From Herbinix sp. (GTDB lineage: Bacteria; Bacillota; Clostridia; Lachnospirales; Lachnospiraceae): a stretch of DNA of 64,000 nucleotides. The position numbers and the translations under genes were made by a program. The notes beneath the pieces were generated by a model. That model made no database searches. It saw only the letters and a list, made by a program, of their open reading frames with translations, and was not told where the DNA came from. Numbering within the stretch: position 1 is the first letter of the stretch; every line of letters begins with the position of its first letter. The stretch covers positions 48,006 to 112,005 of the forward strand of contig JARBTJ010000005.1 of NCBI GenBank assembly GCA_029240245.1, given 5' to 3'. Below are positions 26,641 to 37,351 of the stretch, in pieces.

Positions 26641-27579
26641 TTAATCTTTCTGCTGATAATGAACGTATCGGCTGATTACCCATGTAACTACTGCAATACA
26701 TATCGCAATAGTAGCAAAGTAGAACCATGCCATGGCAGAAGCAATACCCATACTGGTTGTGTTTTGCTGCCTGATTTGCGTCATTATAATATTTTCAGAA
26801 TCCGTAAAGGTGTCTACTATCGTATATATAACATTTACCACAATGATCGGGCTGATCATCGGGAAGGTTATTAGCCAGAACTTTTCCCAAGGGGAACATC
26901 CATCTATATCGGCTGCTTCATATATGGAAGGCGAAATGGACTGAAGTCCAGCCAGGAAAATAAGCATTTGAACACCGGATATATTAACTATATTGAAAAT
27001 CTGGTCAACGGCTCCTATTACGAAGCCAGCCAACTGTGGGCTGAAGCTAAGATTCATGAAAAAGTCCCTGATATCCCCGGTATCAATCAGACCGTTTGCA
27101 ACCGCTTCTATCGTTCCGTCGGATGCCATACTATTCCATTGCTGGCTGAATACCGCACTTAAATTATCCGCTCTTGCCATAAAACCGGTAGCAAGAATAA
27201 CAGGAATAAAGAAAATGGAGCGGAACACAGTACGACCCTTAAACTTTGCATTCAGAATTACAGCAATCATAAGGCTGTATAGGATAGCCATTATGATATT
27301 TGGCAGCATAGCACCGACGGTTGCCCTGATATTGGAGACAAAGGTTGGATCCGTTGCTATGGCAAATTGGTAATTCTCAAGGCCGACATAATGTAATGCA
27401 AAGCCCCCGATACCTTTCATCTCCAGTTCATTTAAGCTGTACCAAAAGGAATTGATGTAAATGCCGAGAAACAGCAGGAAAAAGCCTGCTAAAAATGGTA
27501 CGAGAAATACTGCATACGAAAGTTTCCGGCGATTCGAATAAGACAATCGTGTTTTACTTTTATTATTTTCTTTGCTCAT
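26641..27579 (-). CDS. CUT1 sugar ABC transporter permease (MalF-like)
   Basis: A 312-residue integral membrane partner of the 25660 permease. The N-terminus is short and charged (MSKENNKSKTR), six helices follow, and the EAA loop is IYEAADIDGCSPWEKFW. The start has AAGGAG upstream. It is separated from the DUF5696-like gene by 32 nt. Together with 25660 it forms the second permease pair of the region. Confidence 0.92.
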   Translation of the reverse strand: MSKENNKSKTRLSYSNRRKLSYAVFLVPFLAGFFLLFLGIYINSFWYSLNELEMKGIGGFALHYVGLENYQFAIATDPTFVSNIRATVGAMLPNIIMAILYSLMIAVILNAKFKGRTVFRSIFFIPVILATGFMARADNLSAVFSQQWNSMASDGTIEAVANGLIDTGDIRDFFMNLSFSPQLAGFVIGAVDQIFNIVNISGVQMLIFLAGLQSISPSIYEAADIDGCSPWEKFWLITFPMISPIIVVNVIYTIVDTFTDSENIIMTQIRQQNTTSMGIASAMAWFYFATIAICIAVVTWVISRYVHYQQKD

Positions 27580-27611
27580 ATTAACTCCTTATTCTTATAC
27601 GACATCGCTTA

Positions 27612-30281
27612 TCATTTCAACACTACGAAGTTCTTTGCCTCTACTGTTTTACCATTAACTGTGACATCGCTGTCATTATAGTTAACAATAACTTTCGTGC
27701 CGTCTTCATAGGTGGTCTGATAAACATTATTCTCCAGTTTCATATGGTCAACCATTGATTGGTTCTGCAGACTCCGGTATACTTCGTTAAACGACTTATA
27801 TTGGTCAATAATCTCTTGTCTCCAGGTGCTATAATCAATGGAAAATAAATAGGAATAAGGTGTTTGCTTAAATTCTTCCGTATTATCATTAGCTAAGGTA
27901 AAGAATAAGTTGGAACCGTACTCAACACTCTTAAGAATTATATCTTCCACATTACTAGATAAGTTAATCGGTGTACCTGCATAATTGATATAACCATGAA
28001 GTACCAGCTGCATGAACGGGATGTTTTCATCTGCGAGTGTATATACACTGTCCGTTAGTGGCAGATTAACAATATCCGAGGAATACTTAAGGACATAAGC
28101 GTTACCTCCATCCGTCATTAGGTTCTTTTGTCCGGTTATATAGGTGTCAAGATTATTTGTTAAGAGGTCCTGCGCCTCTTCTCTGGTCACTGCAGCCTTC
28201 TTATTATAATCCGCATATAACATAGTACCTATATTGCCCATGGACACACCGTCCACCTTCAATTTATTGTAATCTTTAAAAAATCCCTTCATGTATTTAT
28301 TATACATATTTGGTGATACGGAGTAAAATATAAACTCTAAAAAGGTTAAATTTGTCATTTCTTCCGGTGAGATCAGATAGGTCTCATCCCTGGAAAGGGT
28401 TCGGGGTGAATGCCAGGAAGGCACATAGGAATCAAACTGTTTATTGTCACGTGCCATGAAAAAGTCTACGTCAGGGAAGAATCCGATGTTATTCGCTTTT
28501 GCATACTCATTCAGCTTTTTCAGTCCCTTACTGCCGCCCAAACTCTTTTCTACAGATGCCTCATCAGCTACCGTGTAATTTAATCCGCCATTCATCCAAC
28601 CTTTATACCTTAGATTTAAACTATCAATTCCCTGGTCCTTTAAATCTGCTAATATGCTTTGCGCTTCTTCAAAGGTTGTCAGATTTATCGCCTTATCATA
28701 AGAAAATCCAAGGAAGGTATCCTTCTTTTTAATCGAACCGACTGTTTCTAGGTATAAAGGTGTATTTTCCGGTGTATTCTCTAATTTTGTAAGTACACCA
28801 TTTTGTACCAGATAGTCTTGATATGTCTTTGCCATTCCTACATAATTAGCATTTTCACCAGTCAGTAAACGGTATCTTATACGATAATCACCCTGATAAT
28901 AGTTTCTGTCATGATAGGTATACATACCTCTCATTTTGGTTTCATCAAGATAATTTACGGTACGGGAAGTTGCATAATTGAATTCTGCAAAAGCAGTTTC
29001 AAAATAAGTCAGCTGATTACCACTTTCGCTGTATATCTTGGCCATTGCATCACCCTCTTCGATGATTGCAAGATATGCCTTGCTCAATTCCTTATTACCA
29101 AAAATCGGTAAATGAAGTTGCTTCTTTAAACTCGTATACCACCATTGATTATAAATGGAATAATCATCACCATAAACCGTATTGGTTGTATAAAGAGTTA
29201 ATTTGCTTCGATCGGTATTATAATTAATTAAGGTACCCGATCCGTCGGGGATGAACAGATAACCCTCCTCCAAGGTATTTCCTGCTCCTAAGAATTCGCA
29301 AAGAGTAATGCTTGCTAAAGCAAATTCCTCTTTGTCATATTCAATTTCGTCGGCAGGAATATTAACCACTAAATCACCTTGGTTTAAGCTAAATTCAACC
29401 GGTATACTAAATAATGCGGTTGCTGTTTCTTCACTGACATATCCGCTCAATACCTGATCTTCGGTGAAATCCTCCATACTATATTCTGTCTTTTTGATAA
29501 TTTCCTCGATTAATCTTCTCTCTCTATCCGACACTCTACGAAGTACATAAAAATCATGCTCAGCCAAACCGGGATAATTCTTCTGACGGTCCGTTTTTAC
29601 CGCATCGCTCAATTTCGGGTCAGTGAGGGAAATCAAATCATAATATGTATTAATCTTACGTGCATCCTTTTCATTTAGCTTACTGATAACCTTCTCTTCA
29701 AATCTTACTGCCTCCGCAGCCTCCGGTAACATCATTTCTGCTTTTACCAAACCAAGCTGCATATTGATACGAATACCATTTTCAATTGGCTGTATCGTAA
29801 ACTGAGGCTTCTTTTTTGAGATACATTCGGAATAGCTGTTCATTTTCAACTCTGTCATCTGCGAATCATAATAGGTAAGCTTGAGTATAGATGAAAGCTG
29901 AGCTTTTGCATCGTCGCTTACGGTAAGGCTATCCATCGTACTAAAATCCTTTTTAAAATTATACGGAGTTGAAAACCAGGTTTCTCCTGTCTTAATATCT
30001 AAAACTGCTATTTCAGCATAAGAATTATCAAAATATAGTTCCTTGCCGCCTTCCTCCGCCACTTTTGTCATAGATGCTAATCTTGCCTGCGCGGTTTCAT
30101 ACGTACCGTGCAACGCATCCTCTTCAGCGGTAGGTGCTTCTCCCTCAACAGCGTTAGATGCATCGGCAGCTTCTGTTTCTGCTTGTATATTTTCTGCATC
30201 TTTACCGAACTTCCCACTGATGGCAAGAAGGACTAAGGGTAAGGCACAACAGAGGATTATCATTATAAGTCTCTTTTTCAT
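27612..30281 (-). CDS. DUF5696-like large secreted protein of an importer locus
   Basis: 889 residues from the ATG at 30281 (GGAAGGAGAG just upstream), with an N-terminal signal or membrane segment MKKRLIMIILCCALPLVLLA. The extracellular region begins with a beta-rich domain (about 60-330) and continues with a TIM-barrel-like part (about 500-760; DQGIDSLNLRYKGWMN and NIGFFPDVDFF look like barrel strands). I assign it to the DUF5696 type by recollection of the family, which recurs next to CUT1 importers. A glycosidase activity is possible but I see no certain catalytic pair. It sits between the NHL-YIP1 gene and the second permease pair. Confidence 0.7.
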   Translation of the reverse strand: MKKRLIMIILCCALPLVLLAISGKFGKDAENIQAETEAADASNAVEGEAPTAEEDALHGTYETAQARLASMTKVAEEGGKELYFDNSYAEIAVLDIKTGETWFSTPYNFKKDFSTMDSLTVSDDAKAQLSSILKLTYYDSQMTELKMNSYSECISKKKPQFTIQPIENGIRINMQLGLVKAEMMLPEAAEAVRFEEKVISKLNEKDARKINTYYDLISLTDPKLSDAVKTDRQKNYPGLAEHDFYVLRRVSDRERRLIEEIIKKTEYSMEDFTEDQVLSGYVSEETATALFSIPVEFSLNQGDLVVNIPADEIEYDKEEFALASITLCEFLGAGNTLEEGYLFIPDGSGTLINYNTDRSKLTLYTTNTVYGDDYSIYNQWWYTSLKKQLHLPIFGNKELSKAYLAIIEEGDAMAKIYSESGNQLTYFETAFAEFNYATSRTVNYLDETKMRGMYTYHDRNYYQGDYRIRYRLLTGENANYVGMAKTYQDYLVQNGVLTKLENTPENTPLYLETVGSIKKKDTFLGFSYDKAINLTTFEEAQSILADLKDQGIDSLNLRYKGWMNGGLNYTVADEASVEKSLGGSKGLKKLNEYAKANNIGFFPDVDFFMARDNKQFDSYVPSWHSPRTLSRDETYLISPEEMTNLTFLEFIFYSVSPNMYNKYMKGFFKDYNKLKVDGVSMGNIGTMLYADYNKKAAVTREEAQDLLTNNLDTYITGQKNLMTDGGNAYVLKYSSDIVNLPLTDSVYTLADENIPFMQLVLHGYINYAGTPINLSSNVEDIILKSVEYGSNLFFTLANDNTEEFKQTPYSYLFSIDYSTWRQEIIDQYKSFNEVYRSLQNQSMVDHMKLENNVYQTTYEDGTKVIVNYNDSDVTVNGKTVEAKNFVVLK

Positions 30282-30330
30282 AAAGCTCTCCTTCCTTAAT
30301 ACCACTCACATTTATTATAAGGTTATGTAC

Positions 30331-32499
30331 CTATAATCTTAAAATGATTTCATCATAAATTCCGGCAAGGAATTCCCAAATTCTCTGAGACAAGGTCAGG
30401 AATAGAAGGGCTAAGAACAACATTACACCCATTCCTACCACAGATAAAACCATCGTCCTCAAGTTTTTGCCGAAATGGTAATCATGGATTACCATGGAAC
30501 CAAAGAAGATAAGTCCCATTGCCCAAACATATGCGAGGGAGACAAAAAAGCTCATGAACTGCACTTCTTCTAATACTAAAAAGTTACTTGCAATAACTAC
30601 TGGAATATTAAGTAATATCATCGGTGTAAGTGCATAACAGGTCATAATATAAATATCCTTCATGCTTCCTTCACCATTCATCAATGTCGTAAGACCCCAG
30701 CTAGCTACGCACCATAATACAAGCGGCACCAATACATTAAAGATATCATTCATGACATTCATATATTCAATATTGACGGTTTGGAATAAAAATCCCGTTC
30801 CCATTGATTTATATATAAATGTTAAAATCAATAATACCACGATTATGGTTGCTGCCCGGACGCTGCCGCGCTTCTCCCTTTTCAATTCCCAAAAACCATC
30901 GAATGGATGGTAAATAACACGCATTGCGTATAGAAGTTCATCCTTTAAGGTATGTTTTGAACCAAGCGGATACAGCTTCTTATTTTCCTTTTTCACCCAT
31001 TTCATAAATATGAGCCATAAAGCAATGAAAATAGTAGGTATCAGGATTACGAGAAGAAAATTATCTTTCACGTATTGTGATCTTGCATAACGAAATGCCA
31101 TGGAATAACCTTTTTTATCATCAATAATCTTAAAATTCTCTAATGCTTCTTCATAGTTTCCGTTTCTTAAATAATTTTTAGCCATTCCCTGATATGCAAG
31201 GTCATAATTTTTATTATTTGCTAATACTTCACTCCAGCTGGCTATGGATTCCTCAAAATCACGATTTTTATCTGCCATAATTGCTCGCTCTATCAGTGCC
31301 CCGTAATCGGTACGTTTATAATGAAGGATTGTGTCATCCTCTTTATCCAGTACCAAAAGGTCATCTCCAAGATACGCAATAGCGGAAGCTAGTTTAAATA
31401 CACCATCCTGGGCACCGGATCCACCGAACGCATATAACAAATCGCCATTTGCATTATAGGTAAATAACCGGTTAAAGGTATCATCCAAAATCGTATAAAT
31501 TCCGTTTTCTTTCACAGTCACATCGACTATGGACGAAGCCTCCCATAAATCACCACCGGGAGCAAAGTTACCGTTACGAAGAAGAATATCGTTTCCATTA
31601 GGATTCATTCTCTTTACGGTAGCATCCTCTTTCGCTTTTGAATTTAAATATGCGAGTCTGGTGTAAACATCACCGGAGTTAGAGGTCAGCCAGACAAAAT
31701 CTTCTTTATCGATAGAAATATTACTGTAAACTCTGGGTATGATCTTAGCGATACGTTCCTTTTGTGCATCTGTCATGAAAAGGGTTCTTATCCAGTCAAA
31801 CACCGTTCTAGGTGCCGTCTGTGCTCCAAAGAAACCGATAAATTCTCCGCTTTCATTCAATTCAAGAATGCCTCGGTTCTCATTATCATTCATAACATAC
31901 ATTCTATTTGCACTATCAATTACCAGTCTTTTCGGTTTATAAGAATATTCCAGTCCCAGAATATCCGATTGAGGTTGTGATAATTCCCTTACATAATTAT
32001 AATCCTCATCAAATTCTACGATACGGCTTTTTTGTGTATCCGCAACGAATAAACGGTTATCATCGGTAACAAAAACTCCAGTTACACCAAGAAATTCATC
32101 AAAACCAAATTCATTAATGGTACCATCCGTATTTTCCATTCCGACCAAATTCGGATTAATAAACCTTGAAATATCGTCAATTTTTTTAAACTTTTCATCC
32201 AAAATAACCACACGATTATTATCTGTATCTGCAATATAAATTCTATTTCGTTTATCTACAAATAAATCACTTGCATTCGATAAGCCGACGACACCCATGT
32301 AACGTCCATCGTATTCGCCCGCAGGTTCAAAAGCATTCGGGCTGCCTAATGCCCAGCCATCCTTATCATAGGTAAAGGTCGTATAAGGAACCATGGAGGA
32401 TGCATATACATTACTGCTAAGTAGCACACTGATGGCTAATGCTGCAAATATAATTTTATGTATTTTTAATTTTCGAATTATTCTAAGCAAATTATCCAC
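30331..32499 (-). CDS. NHL-propeller, TPR and YIP1-domain membrane protein
   Basis: 722 residues: a signal-anchor (residues 10-33), NHL repeats forming a beta-propeller (about 45-390; repeats such as NRIYIADTDNNRVVILDE), a short TPR-like helix region (about 400-470), then membrane helices of a YIP1 domain (about 500-722). Such proteins are found beside double CUT1 importers in Firmicutes, but their function is unknown. The GTG start at 32499 abuts the stop of the upstream permease; an alternative TTG at 32490 has AGGTGG upstream. Placement between the two permease pairs suggests a shared regulatory or scaffolding role. This is inference. Confidence 0.8.
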   Translation of the reverse strand: MDNLLRIIRKLKIHKIIFAALAISVLLSSNVYASSMVPYTTFTYDKDGWALGSPNAFEPAGEYDGRYMGVVGLSNASDLFVDKRNRIYIADTDNNRVVILDEKFKKIDDISRFINPNLVGMENTDGTINEFGFDEFLGVTGVFVTDDNRLFVADTQKSRIVEFDEDYNYVRELSQPQSDILGLEYSYKPKRLVIDSANRMYVMNDNENRGILELNESGEFIGFFGAQTAPRTVFDWIRTLFMTDAQKERIAKIIPRVYSNISIDKEDFVWLTSNSGDVYTRLAYLNSKAKEDATVKRMNPNGNDILLRNGNFAPGGDLWEASSIVDVTVKENGIYTILDDTFNRLFTYNANGDLLYAFGGSGAQDGVFKLASAIAYLGDDLLVLDKEDDTILHYKRTDYGALIERAIMADKNRDFEESIASWSEVLANNKNYDLAYQGMAKNYLRNGNYEEALENFKIIDDKKGYSMAFRYARSQYVKDNFLLVILIPTIFIALWLIFMKWVKKENKKLYPLGSKHTLKDELLYAMRVIYHPFDGFWELKREKRGSVRAATIIVVLLILTFIYKSMGTGFLFQTVNIEYMNVMNDIFNVLVPLVLWCVASWGLTTLMNGEGSMKDIYIMTCYALTPMILLNIPVVIASNFLVLEEVQFMSFFVSLAYVWAMGLIFFGSMVIHDYHFGKNLRTMVLSVVGMGVMLFLALLFLTLSQRIWEFLAGIYDEIILRL

Positions 32500-33366
32500 C
32501 TACTCTTTCATTCCGGATGCACCCATTGTTTCTACGATATTACTCTGGGTAAATATAAATACGGAGACAGGAACTATCATCATTACTACTGCGGCAGCTC
32601 CACCGACACCGGCACGACCGATACCACCTGCAAGGATCTGACCCATTGCGTAATTGAAGGTCTTTAATTCTTCCGAGTGAATAAATACGGTTCCACCCAT
32701 ATTCCACAAATCACGGAAGGAGAAAATAATCAGTGTCAGCCAAGCAGGCTTAACCATCGGCATAGCAATATGCCAGAAGTTCTTCCATTCACTGGCACCG
32801 TCAATACGTGCCGCTTCCAGTACCGTATCATGAACCATCTGCTCCATAAACTGTTTCATCAGGTAAAGACCAAGGGTAGATCCGAAGGCAGGAATAATAA
32901 GCGCCCAGTAGGTATCCAGCATATTCATCCAAGTCATTACCATGAAGTTAGGAATTGCAGTTACGGCTGCGTTAAACAAAAGTGTTATTACTATAATCTT
33001 AAAGATTATTTGTGATCCAGGAAATTTATGTTTCGCTAATGCAAATGCACACATGGAAGCTAACATTACGTGTCCGAAGGTTCCGATGACCGAAATCAAG
33101 ACCGTATTAAATAAATATCTGGAAAATGGTACTACCGAACCTGACAGAACGCGGAACAAATCTTTGAAGTTTCGCAGGGTAGGGTTTCTAACAAAAAAAC
33201 GAGGCGGGAATACCCATAATTCATCCAGTGGTTTCAAGGAAGAAGATATGGTGTAAATGAGCGGAAGTATCATAAATGCTCCCAGCAGGGTGAGTATAAA
33301 ATAAACGCCTGCATTGCCAAGTTTAGAACGATTCAGTTGTTTCTTTTTAGCCTTTTTCGGTTTCAT
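32500..33366 (-). CDS. CUT1 sugar ABC transporter permease (MalG-like), importer 1
   Basis: 288 residues, six membrane segments, EAA loop TVLEAARIDGASEWKNFW. GAGGGGAG lies upstream of the ATG at 33366. It follows the MalF-like gene by 15 nt and its stop directly abuts the GTG of the NHL-YIP1 gene, so the three are probably one message. Confidence 0.92.
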   Translation of the reverse strand: MKPKKAKKKQLNRSKLGNAGVYFILTLLGAFMILPLIYTISSSLKPLDELWVFPPRFFVRNPTLRNFKDLFRVLSGSVVPFSRYLFNTVLISVIGTFGHVMLASMCAFALAKHKFPGSQIIFKIIVITLLFNAAVTAIPNFMVMTWMNMLDTYWALIIPAFGSTLGLYLMKQFMEQMVHDTVLEAARIDGASEWKNFWHIAMPMVKPAWLTLIIFSFRDLWNMGGTVFIHSEELKTFNYAMGQILAGGIGRAGVGGAAAVVMMIVPVSVFIFTQSNIVETMGASGMKE

Positions 33367-33381
33367 GCTCTTCTCCCCTCG

Positions 33382-34341
33382 CTATTCTCCAACCTTATTC
33401 AGTAATTTCTGCACGACATAGTTTGTAAAAAGCATCGCTGCAAAGAGTATTGCTGCAATCGCTGACGCATAACCCATCTCATAACGTATACCACCGTAAT
33501 CCTCAAGATGATTTACTATGGTATGCGTCGCATAATCGGTACTTGGAAAGCCTACCAGACCCGATACAATAGATCCGATGCCAAAGGCACTGGATATACT
33601 CATGACCGCACCGAACATCAGCTGAGGCCTCATACTGGGCAGGGTGATAAACCAAAGCTCCTGCCATCTGTTTTTGACTCCGTCAATCGCACCAGCTTCA
33701 TAATATGTCTTATCGATACCCTGGAGACCGGCGATAAAAGCCAAAAATCCGGTACCTAGGGATGACCATAAAATAACTACGATAACAATCGGCAACATGT
33801 ATTTTTTATCCGTAAGCCAACGAATTGGTTCATCCAAAATACCCATTTCCATCAGCCAGCCGTTAACCCAACCGTTCTGATCACTGGAAAACAATACGGT
33901 CCAGATCAGCAGTACGTTACCGGAAAGAGAAGGAGCATAAAACACTACGGTTACCACTGCTCTCAGCCATGGTTTTAAATCGTTGATGACCCAGGCAATC
34001 AAAAGTGCCATCAGATAACTGATCGGTCCTGTTACTGCCGCTAATATAAATGTATTTTTTATTGCAAGGACGAAAACATCATCCTCCAGAAATAGCCTTA
34101 TGTAATTATCCAGTCCGATAAAGCTTGGTACCTCCATCATGTTAAAATCCGTAAAACTGAAGAAGATGGATATCACTACCGGACATACGGTAAAGATACA
34201 GAATATGATAAAATAAGGCATTGAAAATGCATAACAGGTTGCATAATACTTTAATTTATCCTTCGTCAATTTTTTTCGATGCTTTGTTAGCTTTATCTGT
34301 TCTGCATTACCAGCTCTTGCGGAAACTTCGTTCGCATTCAT
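33382..34341 (-). CDS. CUT1 sugar ABC transporter permease (MalF-like), importer 1
   Basis: 319 residues with six hydrophobic helices and an EAA loop (TYYEAGAIDGVKNRWQELW). The N-terminus is basic and cytosolic. GGAGG lies 8 nt before the ATG. It follows the modular solute-binding protein by only 17 nt, so that protein is its presumed partner. Confidence 0.92.
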   Translation of the reverse strand: MNANEVSARAGNAEQIKLTKHRKKLTKDKLKYYATCYAFSMPYFIIFCIFTVCPVVISIFFSFTDFNMMEVPSFIGLDNYIRLFLEDDVFVLAIKNTFILAAVTGPISYLMALLIAWVINDLKPWLRAVVTVVFYAPSLSGNVLLIWTVLFSSDQNGWVNGWLMEMGILDEPIRWLTDKKYMLPIVIVVILWSSLGTGFLAFIAGLQGIDKTYYEAGAIDGVKNRWQELWFITLPSMRPQLMFGAVMSISSAFGIGSIVSGLVGFPSTDYATHTIVNHLEDYGGIRYEMGYASAIAAILFAAMLFTNYVVQKLLNKVGE

Positions 34342-34358
34342 ATGAAATCCTCCATTAA

Positions 34359-37280
34359 TTATTCAATCCCAAATTCCTGTCTTTTACGTGTTAATTCTGA
34401 ATTAATCGGCTCAATGTAGGATTGCAGCGTATCCGCAGCATCCTGCTTGTCGTTAATAGCTTTATTAAATGCAAAGGTTAGAACTCGGGATGTATAATAT
34501 CCACCGGGAACCTCCGGGGTACCTTTTACATATTGCCATTGATCTAAAATGTTATTTAAATCTTTGGAGGACCAGGATAACATTCTTAGTGCTTCCATAT
34601 TAGCTGTCGGTTGCTTGGCAGCTGCATTAATGACGCTTTCCATTTCAGTACCGAAGGTGCTTTGAATTTCAGCGGATGTCCACCATTTCATAAATTCCCA
34701 TGCATCGTCAGGGTTCTGTGCATCCTTCATCATCATAACGGAAGAGCCTGAGGACGGAATTACGCGGCTTAATTGTCCGTTTTCATCAACAGTACCGGGT
34801 ATGGTTACCATTTCCCAGCTGCCTTTGATTTCCGGAGCAAACATGGATAATTGGTTATACTGCGTGTAGTCTGCGATAGCTAACGGCATCTCACCGGAGC
34901 GGAAACGGTTCACAAAATCATATTCCTTCGGGAAATCATATAACAGGTAGTAATTGATCATCTTTATGAAGGCCAGAGAAGCACCCTGCGAATCTAAGTT
35001 TGTTCGTTCACCTTCGTTGACATATAACTCGGTATCATTTTGATACATAAAGGTTAATAAAGTATTTAAATCATGGGGCATACCGATGGACATATTCTTC
35101 TTCTGGAGCTCAGGAATAATGATATCAAATTCTTTCCAGGTCTCAGGAACCTTAAGACCCAGCTCCTCAAAGATATCCGTACGGTAAAACATCATGTTAA
35201 AGCTCTGGTTTTCCGGTAATGCATAAGTAGCTCCGTTATATTGGTAGGGAACCATCGCACTTTCATGGAAACGGCCTATCACCTCATCAAAGTCTTCAAA
35301 TCCGCTGATATCTGCTACTGCATTACGAACCGCAAAGTTAATCGGATCGCCGTAAGCATTCGTTAATGAAACATCCGGACCTGTTCCGGCAAGTATGGAC
35401 GGAAGGAGTGTTCCTGGATTAACCAGCTGAAGTTCCACTGTTATACCATGTTCCGGTGTAAAATAAGAGTTAATCAGGTTTCTTAGGATGGACTGCTGAT
35501 CACGACCGGTTGACAACCATACTTTAATGGATCTTTCTTCCTTACCCTGACTTTCCTTCATGGTTCCTATCGCATCGTAGTCCATGCTGAAGGAGGAAAG
35601 GAATAATTTTACAGCATAAGCAAGGTTATCAAAAAATCCTCCATTCGCCTTCGGTTCGTCCTTATCGTCCGGAATTAATGCGATATAGTCAAGCTCGAGT
35701 GGCTGCTTTGAGGTATCCAAAATCCAGGTACCGAGTGCTGCAATACTATCCTTGAAATATTTAAACTTACCTGCAATATCACTTGTCTCATCTACCATTC
35801 GTTGAACCAAAAATTCCATCTTTTCAATTTGAACAACGCGCTCACCCTTAGATCCGGTCAGTTCAATCATCTTATCTACCAGAGCATTCAGCTCGTCTGC
35901 TTGAACCTGCATGGAAGTTAAAGTGTCCGGAATCAGCTTCTCAAATTCGTAATCACGGTATTTATCAGGGGTAGCACCGGTTACCATCAAAATTTTACGG
36001 TATATCTCATTAAGATTAACTACCACATCCTGTACACGTCTTAATACATCGCCCATGTCACCTAGAACGGCTTCCATTCCGATTACGTATTCTTTTCCTG
36101 CTTCAAAATAAAACAGATAATCCTCTGTTTCATTGCCGAGGGGCTTTACTCCCCAGTCATCATTATATAAAAATCTTAAGTTCTGAGCCTCTGCAAATGG
36201 CACTTCTCCGTTAATTGTAAGCTTTCTGCTTGCATACACACCGGAGAATACATTCTGGCGAAATCTTGGTGCCAGCTTATATAAACCTGTCTCAGAAACT
36301 GAAACCTTCCATGACATAAAACTCCCGGCTGTCTGCCATCTGGTTCCGCCCACACTGTTTAATACAATGCGGTTAACATCCTGCGGCTGTGTAAATGCGG
36401 AGGATCTGTCATTAATCGGATAATTTGATTTTTCCGTTTTCTCGTAAATATTCTCACATTGGATATATTGAATATCACCCGTTGCTTTTTGATAACCCAG
36501 GCTTTCATATTCATTCTGCACCTCACTATAGGCTTTCACAGGTGCCTTGTGGTAAAAACGAATACTTTCAATAATCAAGGGCTCACGTTCCGATATCAGG
36601 CGAAGAGTATGTTTACCCGCCTCAAGATAGAAGGATAAGGGTTCCGCATAAAAACCGGAAATGTCTTTAAAATCCTCTGTCAACCATTTTCTTACCTCTG
36701 ATTGCTGGGGTCTTATATCATTCCCGTTGATATCCTGTCGCTCAGTTTTATAAATATCCTCCCAATATCTTGGAAGAGTTATGTAATTTGCTTCATTATA
36801 CGGAACTTCTCCATCAATATATAAAATTCTTTCGATGGCACTTCCCTTACCCTCATAAGGATAATATCTCATGCTGATGTTATACATTCCGGTTTCCGGT
36901 ACATTAAATTCCCATTCAATATAGCCTTCCTCCGATGTCAGTACTGAGTCCTTGGAAGAACCTTCATAGCTCGGAAGCACCTCAACAGCCTGATCCGCAA
37001 CTGTATAATCTGCTGCGTCTATCGTAAACTCAGTTTCCGCAAACGGAACACCCTCATGAGTCTGCAAATATGCTTCATAGCTTCCTTCTTCCGCAACATT
37101 GCTTACCGGCTCTGCTTCCTCCGTTTGCAATTCGTCCGATGCAATAATGTCCGGACTTTCGATTTGTTCTGCATTTGCTATCATATTAATATTTGATATA
37201 AATATGATATTACAAAGCAGTAACGCTGTCAGACGTTTGAAAAACTTTGCTTTTCCGCCAAAATTATGATGACCAGCCAC
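34359..37280 (-). CDS. Solute-binding protein fused to carbohydrate-binding-like modules
   Basis: 973 residues from the GTG at 37280; ATGGAGG just upstream forms its ribosome site, so the ATG at 37295 is less likely. The signal segment (FFKRLTALLLCNIIFISN) has no good lipobox. Two beta-sandwich modules follow (about 70-255 and 265-430; motifs such as WEFNVPETGMYNISMRYYP and MSWKVSVSETGLYKL), then a helical linker and a family-1 extracellular solute-binding domain (about 590-973; GTLLPSILAGTGPDV). Fusing a ligand-capturing module to an importer SBP is rare. It is the first gene of importer 1, behind the promoter at 37374-37402. Confidence 0.8.
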   Translation of the reverse strand: MAGHHNFGGKAKFFKRLTALLLCNIIFISNINMIANAEQIESPDIIASDELQTEEAEPVSNVAEEGSYEAYLQTHEGVPFAETEFTIDAADYTVADQAVEVLPSYEGSSKDSVLTSEEGYIEWEFNVPETGMYNISMRYYPYEGKGSAIERILYIDGEVPYNEANYITLPRYWEDIYKTERQDINGNDIRPQQSEVRKWLTEDFKDISGFYAEPLSFYLEAGKHTLRLISEREPLIIESIRFYHKAPVKAYSEVQNEYESLGYQKATGDIQYIQCENIYEKTEKSNYPINDRSSAFTQPQDVNRIVLNSVGGTRWQTAGSFMSWKVSVSETGLYKLAPRFRQNVFSGVYASRKLTINGEVPFAEAQNLRFLYNDDWGVKPLGNETEDYLFYFEAGKEYVIGMEAVLGDMGDVLRRVQDVVVNLNEIYRKILMVTGATPDKYRDYEFEKLIPDTLTSMQVQADELNALVDKMIELTGSKGERVVQIEKMEFLVQRMVDETSDIAGKFKYFKDSIAALGTWILDTSKQPLELDYIALIPDDKDEPKANGGFFDNLAYAVKLFLSSFSMDYDAIGTMKESQGKEERSIKVWLSTGRDQQSILRNLINSYFTPEHGITVELQLVNPGTLLPSILAGTGPDVSLTNAYGDPINFAVRNAVADISGFEDFDEVIGRFHESAMVPYQYNGATYALPENQSFNMMFYRTDIFEELGLKVPETWKEFDIIIPELQKKNMSIGMPHDLNTLLTFMYQNDTELYVNEGERTNLDSQGASLAFIKMINYYLLYDFPKEYDFVNRFRSGEMPLAIADYTQYNQLSMFAPEIKGSWEMVTIPGTVDENGQLSRVIPSSGSSVMMMKDAQNPDDAWEFMKWWTSAEIQSTFGTEMESVINAAAKQPTANMEALRMLSWSSKDLNNILDQWQYVKGTPEVPGGYYTSRVLTFAFNKAINDKQDAADTLQSYIEPINSELTRKRQEFGIE

Positions 37281-37351
37281 AGTAAAAACCTCCATTTTAA
37301 TATGCTAAAATACCAATTAACAGTAATTATCAAGGCATTATCGCCTTTAAC

